Of a stretch of 64,000 nucleotides of DNA, positions 48,740 through 60,371 are shown in pieces. The notes under the pieces are model-generated. The model saw only the letters and a list, made by a program, of their open reading frames with translations. It was not told the DNA's origin and made no database searches. A program made the translations under genes and the position numbers. Source of the DNA: Malachius bipustulatus (taxonomy: Eukaryota; Arthropoda; Insecta; Coleoptera; Melyridae); assembly GCA_910589415.1 (NCBI GenBank), contig OU342634.1, positions 44,753,723 through 44,817,722 on the forward strand. Direction: 5' to 3'. Within the stretch, counting starts at the first letter, position 1. The number at the start of each line of letters is the position of its first letter.

Positions 48740-49854
48740 TGTAACAACCCCCCTCCCCCCATTTGCTGTCATCGTCAAAGTCGTGATTAGGATCCCTTTT
48801 TCGGTGTTGTGCCATGATGTAGTTAACCCTGCATGAGAAAGGAGTCGAGAAATAAAATGCAAAATAAGTTTAATACATGTATTATCAGAACTTGCCCTTT
48901 TTATTAAGTCACATCAGAATGATTACGTTTCATCCATTTTCAAACTGAATACCAGTTCATCCCGACTCTGTAAACACGCTGCATACGTACGTACAAGTCT
49001 CGAATAGTAGGGAGAGTGTGGTCCGTGTAATGGTTTGGCGTTTGAGGTTGTTTTTGTTTTGGTTAAGATAACAAAAGTAAGGTAAAATGAGGAACAATGC
49101 ATTGATTTTGTTTATAAAATATTTAAAATTAACCTGTAGGACATCTCGTCGACTCTCCGGCTGCTAGGTCGGGAACGTGTTGTTCTGCAGGTGCGCGCTC
49201 CAGAAGGTGAACCGACGGTTCAGCGGCCTGCTGGTGGTCCATGTTCTAGGTCTAGGTGGGTACTCGGTACGGCGTCAGGGGGTTGCGGTTCGTAATTTCG
49301 GTATAGCGGATTCTCGGCTGGCGACGTCGTCTTCTACTGCTGAGCTGGTGGAACTGGATTTCACACTGTGGTTTACTGGGAATTTGTTTGGCGGAGCGGA
49401 GCCGATTTTTAATACATCGCCCTTTCGGACTTTCTTAACATAACCAGCAGAATCAGAGAGGAGCTGATTTCTGAGACATAACCCTTTCGGATTTTCTTAG
49501 CATAACCAGCAAGAGGTCGGAAAGCAATCTTTTTCCGACGGATCTTGCGGCTGTTTATATATGTTTCTCGCCTCCGATTATCGTATAGTTCCCCTCATTC
49601 AAGCTGTTTGTCATTTTATTTTACCCGTTCTTAAGGGTTAATATTGCGGTTGTGTGGGTCGTTATTTTCCTTATCTGCAGTTACCTTCGGATGATGCAAC
49701 TTTGTTGCCGTAGCTCGAGCTTGTTTTACGTCGTTGTTTGCTTCATTAAATTTTATTTAAGTAAATGAAATTTAAATAATTGGATTTTAAAATTGTTCTG
49801 GCTTTTGGGCGGATAAAAAAAAAGGAAAAGGGTACCGGGGACCGGTATGTTACA
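48740..49854 (+). mobile_element. 1115-bp solo LTR (TGTAACA...TGTTACA, TSD ATAC)
   Basis: It begins TGTAACAACCCCC and ends CCGGTATGTTACA, a TG...CA terminus with a 7-bp imperfect inverted repeat. ATAC flanks both sides (48736-48739, 49855-49858). The interior is GC-rich compared with the surroundings, has a TATA-like TTTATATAT at 49554-49562, and a direct repeat (CCCTTTCGGACTTTCTTAAC at 49420 and 49482, period 62). No gag/pol lies on either side, so it is a solo LTR left by recombination, probably from a Ty3/gypsy-type element given the 4-bp duplication. Strand is inferred from the TATA box. The ORF 49177-49443 is inside the LTR and not a gene. Confidence 0.8.
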
Positions 49855-49858
49855 ATAC

Positions 49859-50695
49859 GTAAAAACGTATTGGACAGCACGTCATCTGCTTAAAACGTAA
49901 AGAATTTCAAATTGAAAATTGTGATGCTAATATCGCTTAGAATAATTATTATACTGCGTAAAAATCCACTAAAGTTTTTGCTAAAATTAGTTCCCAAATA
50001 TACGTAGGTAGGTATCAAATTAAAAAATATTTAAAGTTAAGCAACGTCTAAAAAGTAGATTTCCACGTAATGTCCTAGCAGTTTACAGCCTAGGAGTCCT
50101 AGCCATTACAGGTAGAAGTCGTTCAAATTCAAATTGTTGTCATAAAGATGTGCCATAACATCTAATACAGTGCCCTAAAGTAAATGAGATAGAGAAAACC
50201 ATATTTCTCATTTAAAATAAAATATAATACACAAATTCATTTTCAGGTATGTTAATATAGAAAATATTTACAGCACGGTTATAAAGCTTGTTCTTTCTAG
50301 ATGAAAATTAGGTCCTTTGCGCTCGATCCCTAAGGACGTGCACGTTTATAAATTTTCTAAATTCCTTATTGTGTCATATAATCTTTGAATATTATTATTG
50401 TCTTTCTTACTAGCTGGGCCTGAGCATATGAGCTGTGGAATTCACAGCAAGGACAATATGAAGCAGTAGCTGGATAGAAAAAAAACAAATCAAATTCTCT
50501 GAGATAATTAAGTCTAATCCATATTAAATTTTTATCACCAAGAAAATCTTTGTTAGGTCACTGTAATCACAAATTGAGTTCTAAGTAAATCGTAAATCAA
50601 CGCTATCTCTCAGAATTACTTCACTAAATTAATTTTTAACCAAAGAAATAAGATTGGATTTGTAATAATGAAATAATTATTAAAAATAAAATAAA
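49859..50695. other. Non-coding AT-rich DNA
   Basis: No feature recognised. Confidence 0.4.
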
Positions 50696-50699
50696 AAAA

Positions 50700-50775
50700 A
50701 TCGCCGAGTGTACAGGATTTGGACCCAGGACCTTTGACTTGCTTTGCACATTTTCTAATCTAGTTTACCATTTTC
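50700..50775 (-). repeat. tRNA-like SINE head
   Basis: On the minus strand the text reads TGGTAAACTAGATTAGAAAA...GCAAGTCAAAGGTCCTGGGTCCAAATCCTG, which has the spacing of a tRNA D-arm, variable region and T-arm (box B GGGTCCAAATCC close to GGTTCGANTCC). It does not fold as an intact tRNA, so a tRNA-derived SINE remnant is more likely. Confidence 0.4.
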
Positions 50776-51670
50776 TTTTTTTTATTGTACATTAGTGCTT
50801 TAAATCGTATTTTTTTGAATTTTTGCTTATAAAAGAAAAACTGGTGGAGAATAATGTAAATGGTCCCAATGTACGAATTGTAGAGAATTAAAATATGAAG
50901 AAAACGAGACCTGAAATAACCCAATCGGTTCATTATTAAGGAGTAAAACCACAAAAAAAAGAGAAAATAACGTTTTTTTTTTTAATTCGCAACGTAATTT
51001 TTTAAGTTGCAGTACAGGCTCTTTGCGAGATAGTCGATATTGTACAAAACCCAGACGCTGTCGGATAATCAGTTTCCGCGAAACTGAGCCTTCCCCGCTT
51101 CTACTGTTCGACTCACCACTCCAGAAACACTATAGTATCGCTCTCGGCTCGGCCGTTTTCGCTCATGTTTGCATGCAGTTTTTACCCATTTTTCAGCACT
51201 TAGATACGTTATATAGCTGAACACTCATACTTTCCGAATCCGTTTGATAAACTTGAAGCGTACAACCTCCAGAGCATCCAGCTTCGCTGCAAAATATGCT
51301 ATGAAGAACTTCTGATTGCAATTTCGCGAAAACTATTATCCGACAGCGTTTGGGTTTTGCACACAGGAAGTATCTATCAGTATCGACTATCTCGCAAAGA
51401 GCCTTCGCTACGATACAACTCAAAAACGACGTTAAGAATTTTTGAAAAACGCTATTCGGGTTATCTCCCTTAATAATTAACCGATTGGGTCGTATCAGGT
51501 CTCATTTTCTTCGTATTTTAATTCTCTACAATTCGTTCCCTGGGATCATTTAGATTGTACAATCAGTTTTTCATTTATACCTAAACAAAAAAAAACAACC
51601 AAAAAATGCGATTTTTTGCACTCAGTGGTCAAGGGAAAAAAGAAAATGGTAAACTCGAGTAGAAAACTGT
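50748..51670. mobile_element. ~920-bp foldback element
   Basis: Left TTTTCTAATCTAGTTTACCA and the inverted right end TTTTCTACTCGAGTTTACCA both continue TTTTCTTTTTT. Arms pair at CAATTCGTACATTGGGA-like, AGAATTAAAATAYGAAGAAAA, CCCAATCGGTT, GGCTCTTTGCGAGATAGTCGATA and CGCTGTCGGATAAT. The left edge overlaps the tRNA-like head, and the right edge shows a weaker version of it, so this may be two inverted SINE copies. Confidence 0.7.
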
Positions 51671-51674
51671 GATG

Positions 51675-54215
51675 CAGCTAGGATCAGGGAGCTATTCCGC
51701 GTGATGGTACCGTCGGTATTCCGTTACTATTTTTGTCAATTTTGCTTGATCTAGTTGGTTACGTACTACACGTAGTTACCTACTAATCAAGCGGAGTAGA
51801 GGCGCGCAAAAAAGTGGTTTTAAATTTTTTTCACTCTAGTCTGCGGTTTAATTTACCCTTACACACGCTTTTTTAGTAGTTCTTTTTCTGCTCTATAAAA
51901 TAGATTAAATAAAATTCGCAATAAGATTACTTTATTTCTTTGCTTCTGAAAGAATGGATTGATCTGGTTTTGTTTTGATTGAATAATACTGTCATTTTGT
52001 AGTTTCTTGATGTGATCTCTTAAGATTAGTGTAGTATAGTTGATTCAGTTTGAATCTGAGTATCGAAATGGATTTATCTCGTGATTATGGCTAACTCATT
52101 TAATCTGAAAATGGAGTTATTGGATTTTACTCTCTTGTTCCTCGATTGCTCTTTCGACGAATGTGCTTTTCTATCATGTCAAATGGAACATCTAAATTCC
52201 AAACATTAAACAATGAAAATTATATAATATCCAAAAACCAACTTGTTCCTTTTATGCTCTAAAATCTTCTGTTACTTTGGAGGTAAATTATTCCAATTAT
52301 GAATGCCAATGGAGATCAATTATTATTTATCAATTATCCTTTTAGTGAAATAAGCTCAAAAATAGTAGCTGTTACTCTTTTATACTTGCAAGTGTACTTT
52401 ATTGGTACAGAATTTTGGTACAGCGACCAGGATCGTTGCGGCACGCAACTTTGGTACACCAGTGTAAGTTACGTTATAAATTTTTTGTTGCCTTGACCGG
52501 GTAAATTTGGTATCGAATTTTGATGCCTTGGTGGGTCTTGGATTTTTGCAGGAAATAGGCGCTTTTGGCTCCAAAAATACTAGTTCATCATACTCGATAT
52601 TTAAAAAAATGAATTGAGATAGTACAGGGTTACTCAAACGCAAATGGTTTACCTTTACTGTATAAGTATGTTTTTATTTAAGAGATTTATTTATCATAAT
52701 CAAACTGCATAGTAATGAAAAAAATTTAAATAGCCAAGTGAAAACAAACGAATTGTTTACCTCCGCAACAAAGAAGTTCTATTAAGTACACAGTGGTACC
52801 TACCTACCTATATGTTTTAAAATTATTCTTCCAAGCTTCTTGTAAGTCTTAAAACGTTGTACATAGGTACATAAGCCTTTAAATTCGGATAGCTGTATCA
52901 TATTTGTATTCTTAACACTATATAAATATTTACCTTTTACATACGTAGGATGCACATTGCACTCAATTGTGTTATTTTAGAGCTTATTAGAGAGAAACAA
53001 ACACTCCAAAGAAATTATAACTGACTACATTTGTTTACAATTTACATGGTATCGTTTCTTTTTATCCTGAGAGTACCTATACTACGTAGAGATTTTAATA
53101 AATAAGCAGTTATTAATGTTGCTGGTGATGTTAATTCATTTCTTCTGTGCAGGTATTATTTAATCAGTAAAATAAACATTTTTGTTACTTACTGCTTTTC
53201 ATTACATAGCATTGTTTACCTTTAGCCCGGTAAGTAATCTAAAACGGGTAGGTACGACTCGTTTCACAAGCTTAATTAAATATTAACGTTGAGATGTTGA
53301 TTTATTGCAGCTTTTATTCAATTATGCATATTATTACTTTTTTTATTCTTGAGCAGATAGAATAGAAGTTCAGAGAGGTTAAATAGTATTATGTGCATGT
53401 GTTTCCATCATAATATGTATATTGTGATTAATTTTCCTTGAGTAATTTCGGAACTAACTCGCGAAACTTTTCCTAGTTGATGTAATAGGTAGTTCTTAGT
53501 TGTTCATGTCTGGTTTTAAAGTTTTTATTGGATATGGAAGAACTGGAATATTTACTCACTGGAAGAAATATTTAAATCAGCTAGAGCAGACTTCCAAAGT
53601 TTACTAAAATCCTTTGTGGGTGACTTGCTTTTATTTTCATTTTATTCCAGCTAAAGAGAAACTAAAAGTTTACTTTGTATAAAATTGTACTGAAACGTAC
53701 TCATATAAACTTTAAAAGTTAAGTCGGTAAAATTAAATAGTCGCCCCAAGATTCATGAGCTACTAAACTCTGCTAGAAAAATATATCTAAAAAATCCCAG
53801 AATAGACGCGAAGCTTTAGGTACCTGATGATTTATTTTCAGGACAAGATAGAACATTCAATCATTTTGGTTGAGGTAACCGACTTGAATATTTATCTCGT
53901 CCAATATATCAGCAATACTATTAGTGTTATTAATACCTCTCTATTCTTCAACACCCCATCTAGTCATCGTGTTTGCCTAGCAGCGTGAAAACTATTATAT
54001 ATGACTTCCTAAATACATGCCGGCACAATATAACCCGTATTACTGTCACAAGAAGAATGCTAAATGTGACCTCACAGAAGCTCACAAAAAATACCCGGTA
54101 TAAAAATTGTCATTATTGTCGTTTGTCATTGGACTCACACAGGAAGAATAGAAGGGCTTATTAGGGTCGCTCGAATTCCCCTGACAATATACAGGATGTT
54201 GGGAGAAGACTGCGC
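51675..54215. other. Non-coding AT-rich DNA with transposon fragments
   Basis: Near 52627 TA-CAGGGTTACTCAAACGC may be another CAGGG-type end, and near 54188 so may TA-CAGGATGTTGGGAGAAG. A TACCTACCTACC run is at 52799-52810. ORFs 52299, 52380 and 53973 lack domains. Confidence 0.4.
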
Positions 54216-56470
54216 CAGGTAACCAGTGAAGTCCGAAATAAGCTCACCTGCTCGTTCGAGAAAGACTAGATTATGTTGTATATTATGTATCGATATAACC
54301 GTGTATAATCGGAATAAATTTAAGATAATTAATTGTGTTTGTTATGTGTTTCTGTGGGAAAATATTCCCTTTAGGATTCATGATTACTTAAGTTATACTT
54401 ACCACATGATTATTATAATTAGTTATACCTATAATTGATTATATTTTGATACAAAACTTCACCCCTACCTCCCACGTAAGAGTTGTTTTTTACAAAATTT
54501 GAGGTAAAAACCAACCTTATTTATAATAGCAGTAGTTTTTAAATTGCAACCAGGGCGAATTGGAACACTTCTATTCTAATAAAGCATAAAGGAGCATGAA
54601 GGGAAAAATGTGTCAAGGTACATCCTCTACTAACATTATAGTATCTCTTGGATTTCATGTAAGAAAAATTAATAATCGAGGTATGTAGTGAAATGGATCG
54701 CACCTAGGTAGGATGATAAGTAATTATTTCCACCTCCCTCGTTAAATCAGCCCAAATCGAAAAAGCAACCAGTGCAAGCATTAGGTACGTAAATACCTAA
54801 AGGTAAAATTGTTAGGAAATTAAATACAGCTACGCGCCGTTACATCAATAGAAACGATTCCTGCCAGCACATTAAATATTCAGAAAAATAGAATCGCTCT
54901 AGCTGGTCGCATTTCAGTCCTTCGAGAAAGCGGCAACGGCGAGGGCAAACCATTGCCAGATGTTTTTATAAAAGCGCCTCGACCCGCGTGTTGAAAGAAA
55001 AGGATGACCTAGAAACAGACCGCCGGACGTAAGATTTTGTGGAATCTGGAATCAAAACAATAACACCTTGCAGAGACAATGGTAACTCGTTAGGTATCCC
55101 ATCTACGATAATGAAAATTACACGAATTGATAGAGCGAATTAATAAATGACAACAGCCGAAAATTCGCTGCGGTCCCGAAAACGCGAAATGAAAGTTAAG
55201 CCTGTGTAATTATAATAACTAGACACAATGGAAAGGTGTAGAACACGTCGACCGATTTGAAGGAAAATTTAGGTAGTTCAGGTTTAGGACAATTCAGTAA
55301 GGTAGCCGCGAGGTCAAAGCGGTAAGTCCCGTAATTAGGGAAATATGATTAAGGAATAAATCACGGTATAGGGCAGTACCAATAAGGTGCATTGTTGCGT
55401 GTCGTGTTTTAGAAGGCGGGCTGCGGCATCTATAAAAGCAAACGGCTTACCACTGCTCAGAGGAGAGTGAGATCAGACTTCGATCGAGCTCTGTCATATT
55501 CTTTAACCCTTGCTTGGAAGATCAACGAGACGGCTTTTATTAGCGCACTCCAGGTCTGCCATTCTTTAAACCAAATTTGTAGATGAGATGGTAGTTTCTA
55601 TGCACTCGCTACAAATGTCCTAACCAAGTTGGTTTCGATATCCGTAAACAAGCCGGCTCCAGAATAGGTATTCGTAAAAATTCCAGCATTCAATTATTAC
55701 CCAGGCAAGCCTGCGGAATAATCTTAGAATAGCGGCCTAGTTTGGTCAGTTGGTCATCACATTTAAAATAGCAAAACAAAACTGCGAATTGCAGAGAACG
55801 TCGTATTCGAAATGATAAGGTATATTGACTCATCGCCTTACGAGGCCAGGTAGAACAAAAAGGTAGCCGCAGGGCAAATAGAGATTGACGGTCCAAAAGA
55901 GACCAAATAAAGGTAGCCCGGTGAGGCAAAACGACAACACAACAAATAGACAAAATGAGTTAAAACAACTATTCACAGCTAACAACAAGTCTCAGTAAAA
56001 TTCCCCGCTTTTCCGAAAGAAATCCCAATCAACCGAGATCCAATGAGTCATAGTAGGTTCTTTTGCGCATCCGTTTCGGCCATAGTAATCCTGGCATACC
56101 TCAATCAAAGAGCAGGGGTGACTACGGTAAAGACAACGGCAAACACAACGTAAGAAATCACAGCGGTCCTATAGGAGAAATTCGGAAAACTAGACGATCA
56201 CACACAGGCTTTTCACAACAGAGCAACGGGCCCGGGTCCTTTTTGTTACAGTAGGTAGGTACCTACTTATGTAAAATCAGGTGATAAATGTATAGAGCCT
56301 CTTTATCCACATCAAATCGGCGCATCAAATAGACTCGACAGGATTTACTCTTCAATTAAGTCTGTATCAAGTAAAATTCCCCAATGAACCAACTGGTCAA
56401 ATAATATTAGCATCCAAAGCCAAAAGAAAGCCTTTTTTCTGTGCATTTCAGAGCCTTCATTGATAATACT
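54216..56470. other. Unassigned, partly GC-richer region
   Basis: A TATAAAA at 55431 lies ~30 bp before CTCAGAGG, an arrangement like a core promoter, perhaps of an old LTR, but I could not find LTR edges. The word AGGTAGCC followed by G-rich and GGCAAA-like text recurs at 55300, 55860 and 55912. The ORFs 55690-55953 and 56063-56254 are unrecognised. Confidence 0.35.
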
Positions 56471-56749
56471 CGTATACTAATTTAAACTTAGACTCAGTTT
56501 CCAGTATTTAGAAAAAAAATCTTCCTGATTGGTTGATTCCTCGCTCGCTCTTCCACGCTTGAAGTTACGCTGTTTATTACCGTAATACACTTTGAAGTGT
56601 CTACTCGCGCGTCGTGCTTTGGTGCATTCGCGGTTCCCGCAGCTTACCTCGCTTTTGTAACTAATATAACGCAAATTATTAATTAAGAACACGCGTTTTA
56701 CTTTAAATTTTAAGGTATTCATGGATAGAAAAGAACGACTTGAGAAATT

Positions 56750-57175
56750 TCACGGTAAGGTTTTTTTATTTTCCTCTTTCTTTAGACTCAACTTTCTCTC
56801 AAATTTTTCCCGTACCACCTTGTCATCGTCATCGTCGTCGGTTGTCAGGATCAATTCCCTCGCTTTGCTTTTCGTCGATTTCGTCGCTCTGAGTAAAGCT
56901 ACCATCGTCAGGAGGTCGTTGTAATCTTCTTTGTCGTCGTGATTCGAGTCTTGTGCGCCTTCTTTCACGTTCGTGCAGGTATCTCCACTGCAAATCATGC
57001 ATAGGATTGAACATTTCAATCCTGCCTTTTGACAGCCGGCAGCGTTACCGCGTTTTGTTGCGCGTCCACAGAATATGTTGTCTTTAGAATCGGTTCCTGC
57101 TCGCTGGTCACTGAATCCAAACCACGGTCATTTTTTTCCATCCCCAGTCAAGAGCATTTTTCTCTTCTCCAAGTC
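56750..57175 (-). pseudogene. Cys-rich (CXC/tesmin-like) C-terminal tail of a multicopy insect protein, broken
   Basis: On the minus strand three frames join: LDWGWKK (near 57150), then SVTSEQEPILKT (near 57090), then FCGRATKRGNAAGCQKAGLK followed by CSILCMICSGDTCTN (57070-56975). An acidic tail with six Asp in a row follows, ending near 56750. I recall a frequent insect family with WGW, then C.C...C...CGCRKAGLKCS..C..C.G..C.N at its C-terminus, resembling a tesmin/TSO1 CXC zinc-binding motif. Here several cysteines of the first cluster are changed. The family's function is not known to me; its copy number suggests transposon origin. Inactive by frameshift. Confidence 0.55.
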
Positions 57176-57179
57176 CCTT

Positions 57180-57565
57180 TTGAAGCGATAAGCCGCTCTT
57201 TGTATTGAGTTCGTTCTCTCCATATCCAGCGTCGCCCGGAATCCAAATTTGAGTTTCTTCATTGCTCCTTGCTAGGGCATTCAGAGTTAGTTGACAGTTC
57301 CAGACAAACTTGTATTTGCAGCGGCTTTTAAGACCCCTTGGCTGTTTGAAAATATCTTTGTTGATCTGCGTTGGTATGCAGTGCATCTTTTCCTGCAACT
57401 GCCCACAGAGCTCTATTGCATAGGTTTCGGCCCGGAAAGTTTTTGTGTGAAGGCTCAGACTCGAGAAGACTCTCTTCTTCGAGCCAGCGCTATACACACC
57501 TCAGCTCCAGTTCCCATGGATGTCTTGGATCCATTGGTGAACTCTGCTGTTATTAGCTCATTCCT
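57180..57565 (-). pseudogene. LINE RNase H domain fragment (I/R1-type)
   Basis: Minus-strand text reads AEFTNGSKTSMGTGAEV (near 57550, where the family has FTDGSK, so the first catalytic Asp is Asn). After a frameshift come SLHTKTFRAETYAIELC, SRCKYKFVWNCQLTLNALAR and IWIPGDAGYGENE, matching the QAE..AI, ..vw.c...ln.l and WvPGH.Gi.GNE motifs. The catalytic Glu in the AET segment remains, but H of PGH is D. RT is absent. It directly abuts the CXC tail downstream, probably by chance insertion. Confidence 0.75.
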
Positions 57566-57649
57566 GTTGTCCTCCCATGCACACGTCTCTTCCCGGGAGA
57601 AGGACCTTATAAGCATAACTGTGACTTTCTATGTCATCCAGTAACCTGG

Positions 57650-58250
57650 TTCGCTCCAAGTTATAAGCTTCGGCAGCTTCTTGTCGGGAGGTAGACTCAA
57701 GCTTAAACTCTTATAGTTTCACCGATAGAGAAAAGTTGTAGATATTTATTTAATTGTGTCAACTTAAGCGGTCATAGTAACTGTGGTGAGGAGATACATT
57801 TTTTCTTTTATTGTATCTACGTAAAGGTGGAGTTCCGTAGATATGTTAAATACAATCAATAACATTCATTATCGAACTCTCTCTCGACAAAAAATTCCAT
57901 TCTACGTTAGTATCTTGCTGAGAAACGAACCGACTCGTTCCTTATTATGGTAATGCTGCTGCTATAGAATCCCTGCAAATGCAAAACTGTAAAAGAGGTC
58001 ACAAAATACATACAACATACAACATACAAGGCAAATGAAAATTTCACATTTTGATGAATTTTACCTTACAGAAATCCGTTCCGTATCATAATAGCATTTC
58101 ACAGACACAGACTTGCAAAGGCATATTATTAAAACCTCTCTTTGGGGTTAAACGCTTTGATATTATGCAATATTCAGGATTCAGGATCCAGATCAGCCGT
58201 ATGTTGCGACTGTTGCGTGCGTGCTCAAAGAAGACGATATCCATATTACC
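57650..58250. other. Non-coding DNA
   Basis: No feature recognised before the hAT-type element. Confidence 0.4.
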
Positions 58251-58832
58251 AGAAGCGAGCAGTGACGGCTCGTCAGGGACGGCAAGGTCGGCCCGGCCGA
58301 CCCAAACCACTGCACCAGTAAATAACATTATTTTTTAGAAAATAATAAAATAAACTTGATTTCAATTTCTGAGAACTTTGCAATAATGCCATTTAATGTT
58401 TTTTCTTGCCTAAAAATCTAAGCAAAAAGCAAAAGTGTAGAGCTATAGTGAATATTGAGTGATCCATAAGTTGAAAATTGTAAGGTCGGCTGGCCGATGC
58501 TGGGCGCGAGAATGCTGGTTAATCGAAGACCTACGGCACACAAACTGTGTCGCTTCCAACCGCAGAGTTACAGTGCACGGCCGGCGTAGCATATTCCACA
58601 CAGGGTCGGCCGAGAGCCTCCTGGCCGTACTTGGGTATATCAATCTATCTATCAATCGAGCGCTCTTCTCTTGGGCGATCCTCGCTGCAATGGGATGGAA
58701 CATGCGAGTCGAACGCATTTTTAATTTTTATTAATCTTTGTTTATGAAAATGCAACTTATTGTAGTAACAGAAACCAAAAAGGTGTTTCTTGCTTGACAA
58801 ATTGCTTTTTAGAGATTTATTTAATTAATTTA

Positions 58833-59684
58833 TGCCCGGTTTCACCAACAGTAAATAAGACCTTATTCATAGATTAAACTTATTCATTGGTTAAAAAATG
58901 ACAGCTTCTGTTTCACCAAACACAAATAGTTCTATTCTATGAATAAATCTGCCAATAAACTAACCAGCCAAATAGTTCCAGTTAACGTCTCTATTCATAG
59001 TTTTCTAACCTCAATTTCCCTTCTGAAGTTCTACGACACTGGTTATTGTGAGAAAATACTCTATAAACTTAATCCTAGTGTATTTGATGCGAGTGATTGA
59101 TCAATCAAAGGTGAAAAAAACACAAAAACCTTGTTTTTTATTTAATCAACAATAATTACTACCTACAAAGTTTATAATAATTAAATTATCAAACACTGCT
59201 ATCATAATCAGTTATTTTTCGAACTAGCCTTTCAACATCTTCATCGTTTTCTTTCGAGTCATCAGATGAAGAGCATGAGGCAAGAAGGCGTCCCAGTCAG
59301 AAGAAACCTTGCACACTTGAACAAGAGGGAAAATCAGCATTGCTTCATATTCATTCTTTAGTCCTTCTGTTTGCTTTCCAAAAAGCACATGCAAGTCGCT
59401 GGGAGTGACTTGGGAAAAGCTGTATATGAGGGTTCGCTTAATTTTCACTCTCCATTGTTGTTCATCCTCTTAAGATTTTATTTAAAGTTTAAGGTGACAT
59501 TACTGCAATTTCATGCATCAATGTACAATTTATGGTGGAAATTGTACTAAAATCTGCCTATTTTATGAATAACTAACTGAGCTGTCAAACACGTTGGTGA
59601 AACAAGAATAGATTTAACTAGAGAATAAAACTTATTCATTCAATAGTTATTTAGAGATTTATTTGCTGTTGGTGAAACCGGGCA
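58833..59684. mobile_element. 852-bp PIF/Harbinger-type element nested in the hAT element (TSD TTA)
   Basis: Both ends read TGCCCGGTTTCACCAACAG, identical for 19 bp, followed by (T/C)AAATAA. TTA flanks both sides (58830-58832, 59685-59687), as expected for PIF/Harbinger. GTTTCACCAA recurs within each arm (58911 and inverse at 59599), so the ends contain subterminal repeats. One minus-strand frame of 74 codons (59448-59224, MKIKRTLIYSFSQVTPSDLH...) could be a remnant of an element protein; I do not recognise it. Confidence 0.85.
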
Positions 59685-60275
59685 TTAGTAGACTTATTAT
59701 TTATTAATTAATTATTTAAGATTAATTTATTAATTTATTTATTTAATCAGTGTGCGAGTTTGATTACCTATTTTATGCAATTAAAAAAAAAAATAACTAC
59801 GTATTAGAATTCGCAAACTACCGATATTGTCAAGTCAACTGCGCCCTACTACACTTTCGTTAATATTTTTTGAATAAAAAATAAACAAAAAATACCGTTT
59901 TACGGAAGAGATTCAATAGATATAAATTCCTAGAACGAAAAATAATAATGAAATCTTCAATGCCTGTACTTCCTTATACCTACCTACCAGCCAGCACCAG
60001 TAGCCAGGGCCAGGGTCGGCTAGCCGTACCGCGCGTGTTATCCATATGGTGTCAATGCATGCGCATGCATAGCATAATATTGCATTCATTCAGTGACTCA
60101 AGCAAAAGCACATTTTTATTTTATTACATTCTTCGTCATCTATTTTTTCTATTCGACGATTTTTCCTATTTTTACACATTGATAAGTAAATTTTGAACTT
60201 ATGGGAATTCGCGTGACCTTGAACCTTAAAAAAATTCGCCTGTATCGCATTTTCCGCGGGGGCCTTTTCCCCGGA

Positions 60276-60292
60276 CCCCCCCCCCCCCCCCC
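60276..60292. repeat. Homopolymer of 17 C
   Basis: A run of 17 C follows CCGGA inside the hAT-type element, which on the other strand is G17. Length calls in such runs are unreliable. Confidence 0.8.
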
Positions 60293-60371
60293 ATATAACG
60301 TCGTACATTTTATTTCCACCATTGGCTGGCCGACCCAATTTTTTGAAGCACGAGCCGTCACTGGAAGCGAG

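Larger units (their letters stand above)
58260..60363. mobile_element. 2104-bp hAT-type element with perfect 8-bp TSD (GAAGCGAG)
   Basis: Left end CAGTGACGGCTCGT and right end ACGAGCCGTCACTG are exact 14-bp TIRs. GAAGCGAG is present on both sides (58252-58259 and 60364-60371), the 8-bp duplication of hAT elements. Subterminal GGTCGGCCcGGCCGACCC and GGCTGGCCGACCC words recur inside (58307, 58482, 58606, 60323). ORFs at 58443-58747 run on both strands and show no transposase motif, so it is non-autonomous. It carries a nested element at 58833-59684. Confidence 0.9.

Noticed and set aside
49177..49443. 88-codon ORF
   Set aside because: Lies wholly inside the solo LTR.
55388..56251. Possible LTR (TGTTGCGTG...TTGTTACA)
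   Set aside because: The ends are TG...CA but no matching short duplication flanks them, and the inner repeats do not fit an LTR.
57291..57644. 117-codon plus-strand ORF
   Set aside because: Antisense shadow of the RNase H fragment.
60276..60292. G-quadruplex on the minus strand from G17
   Set aside because: A homopolymer could form one, but it is inside a non-autonomous transposon and may be a sequencing length artefact.
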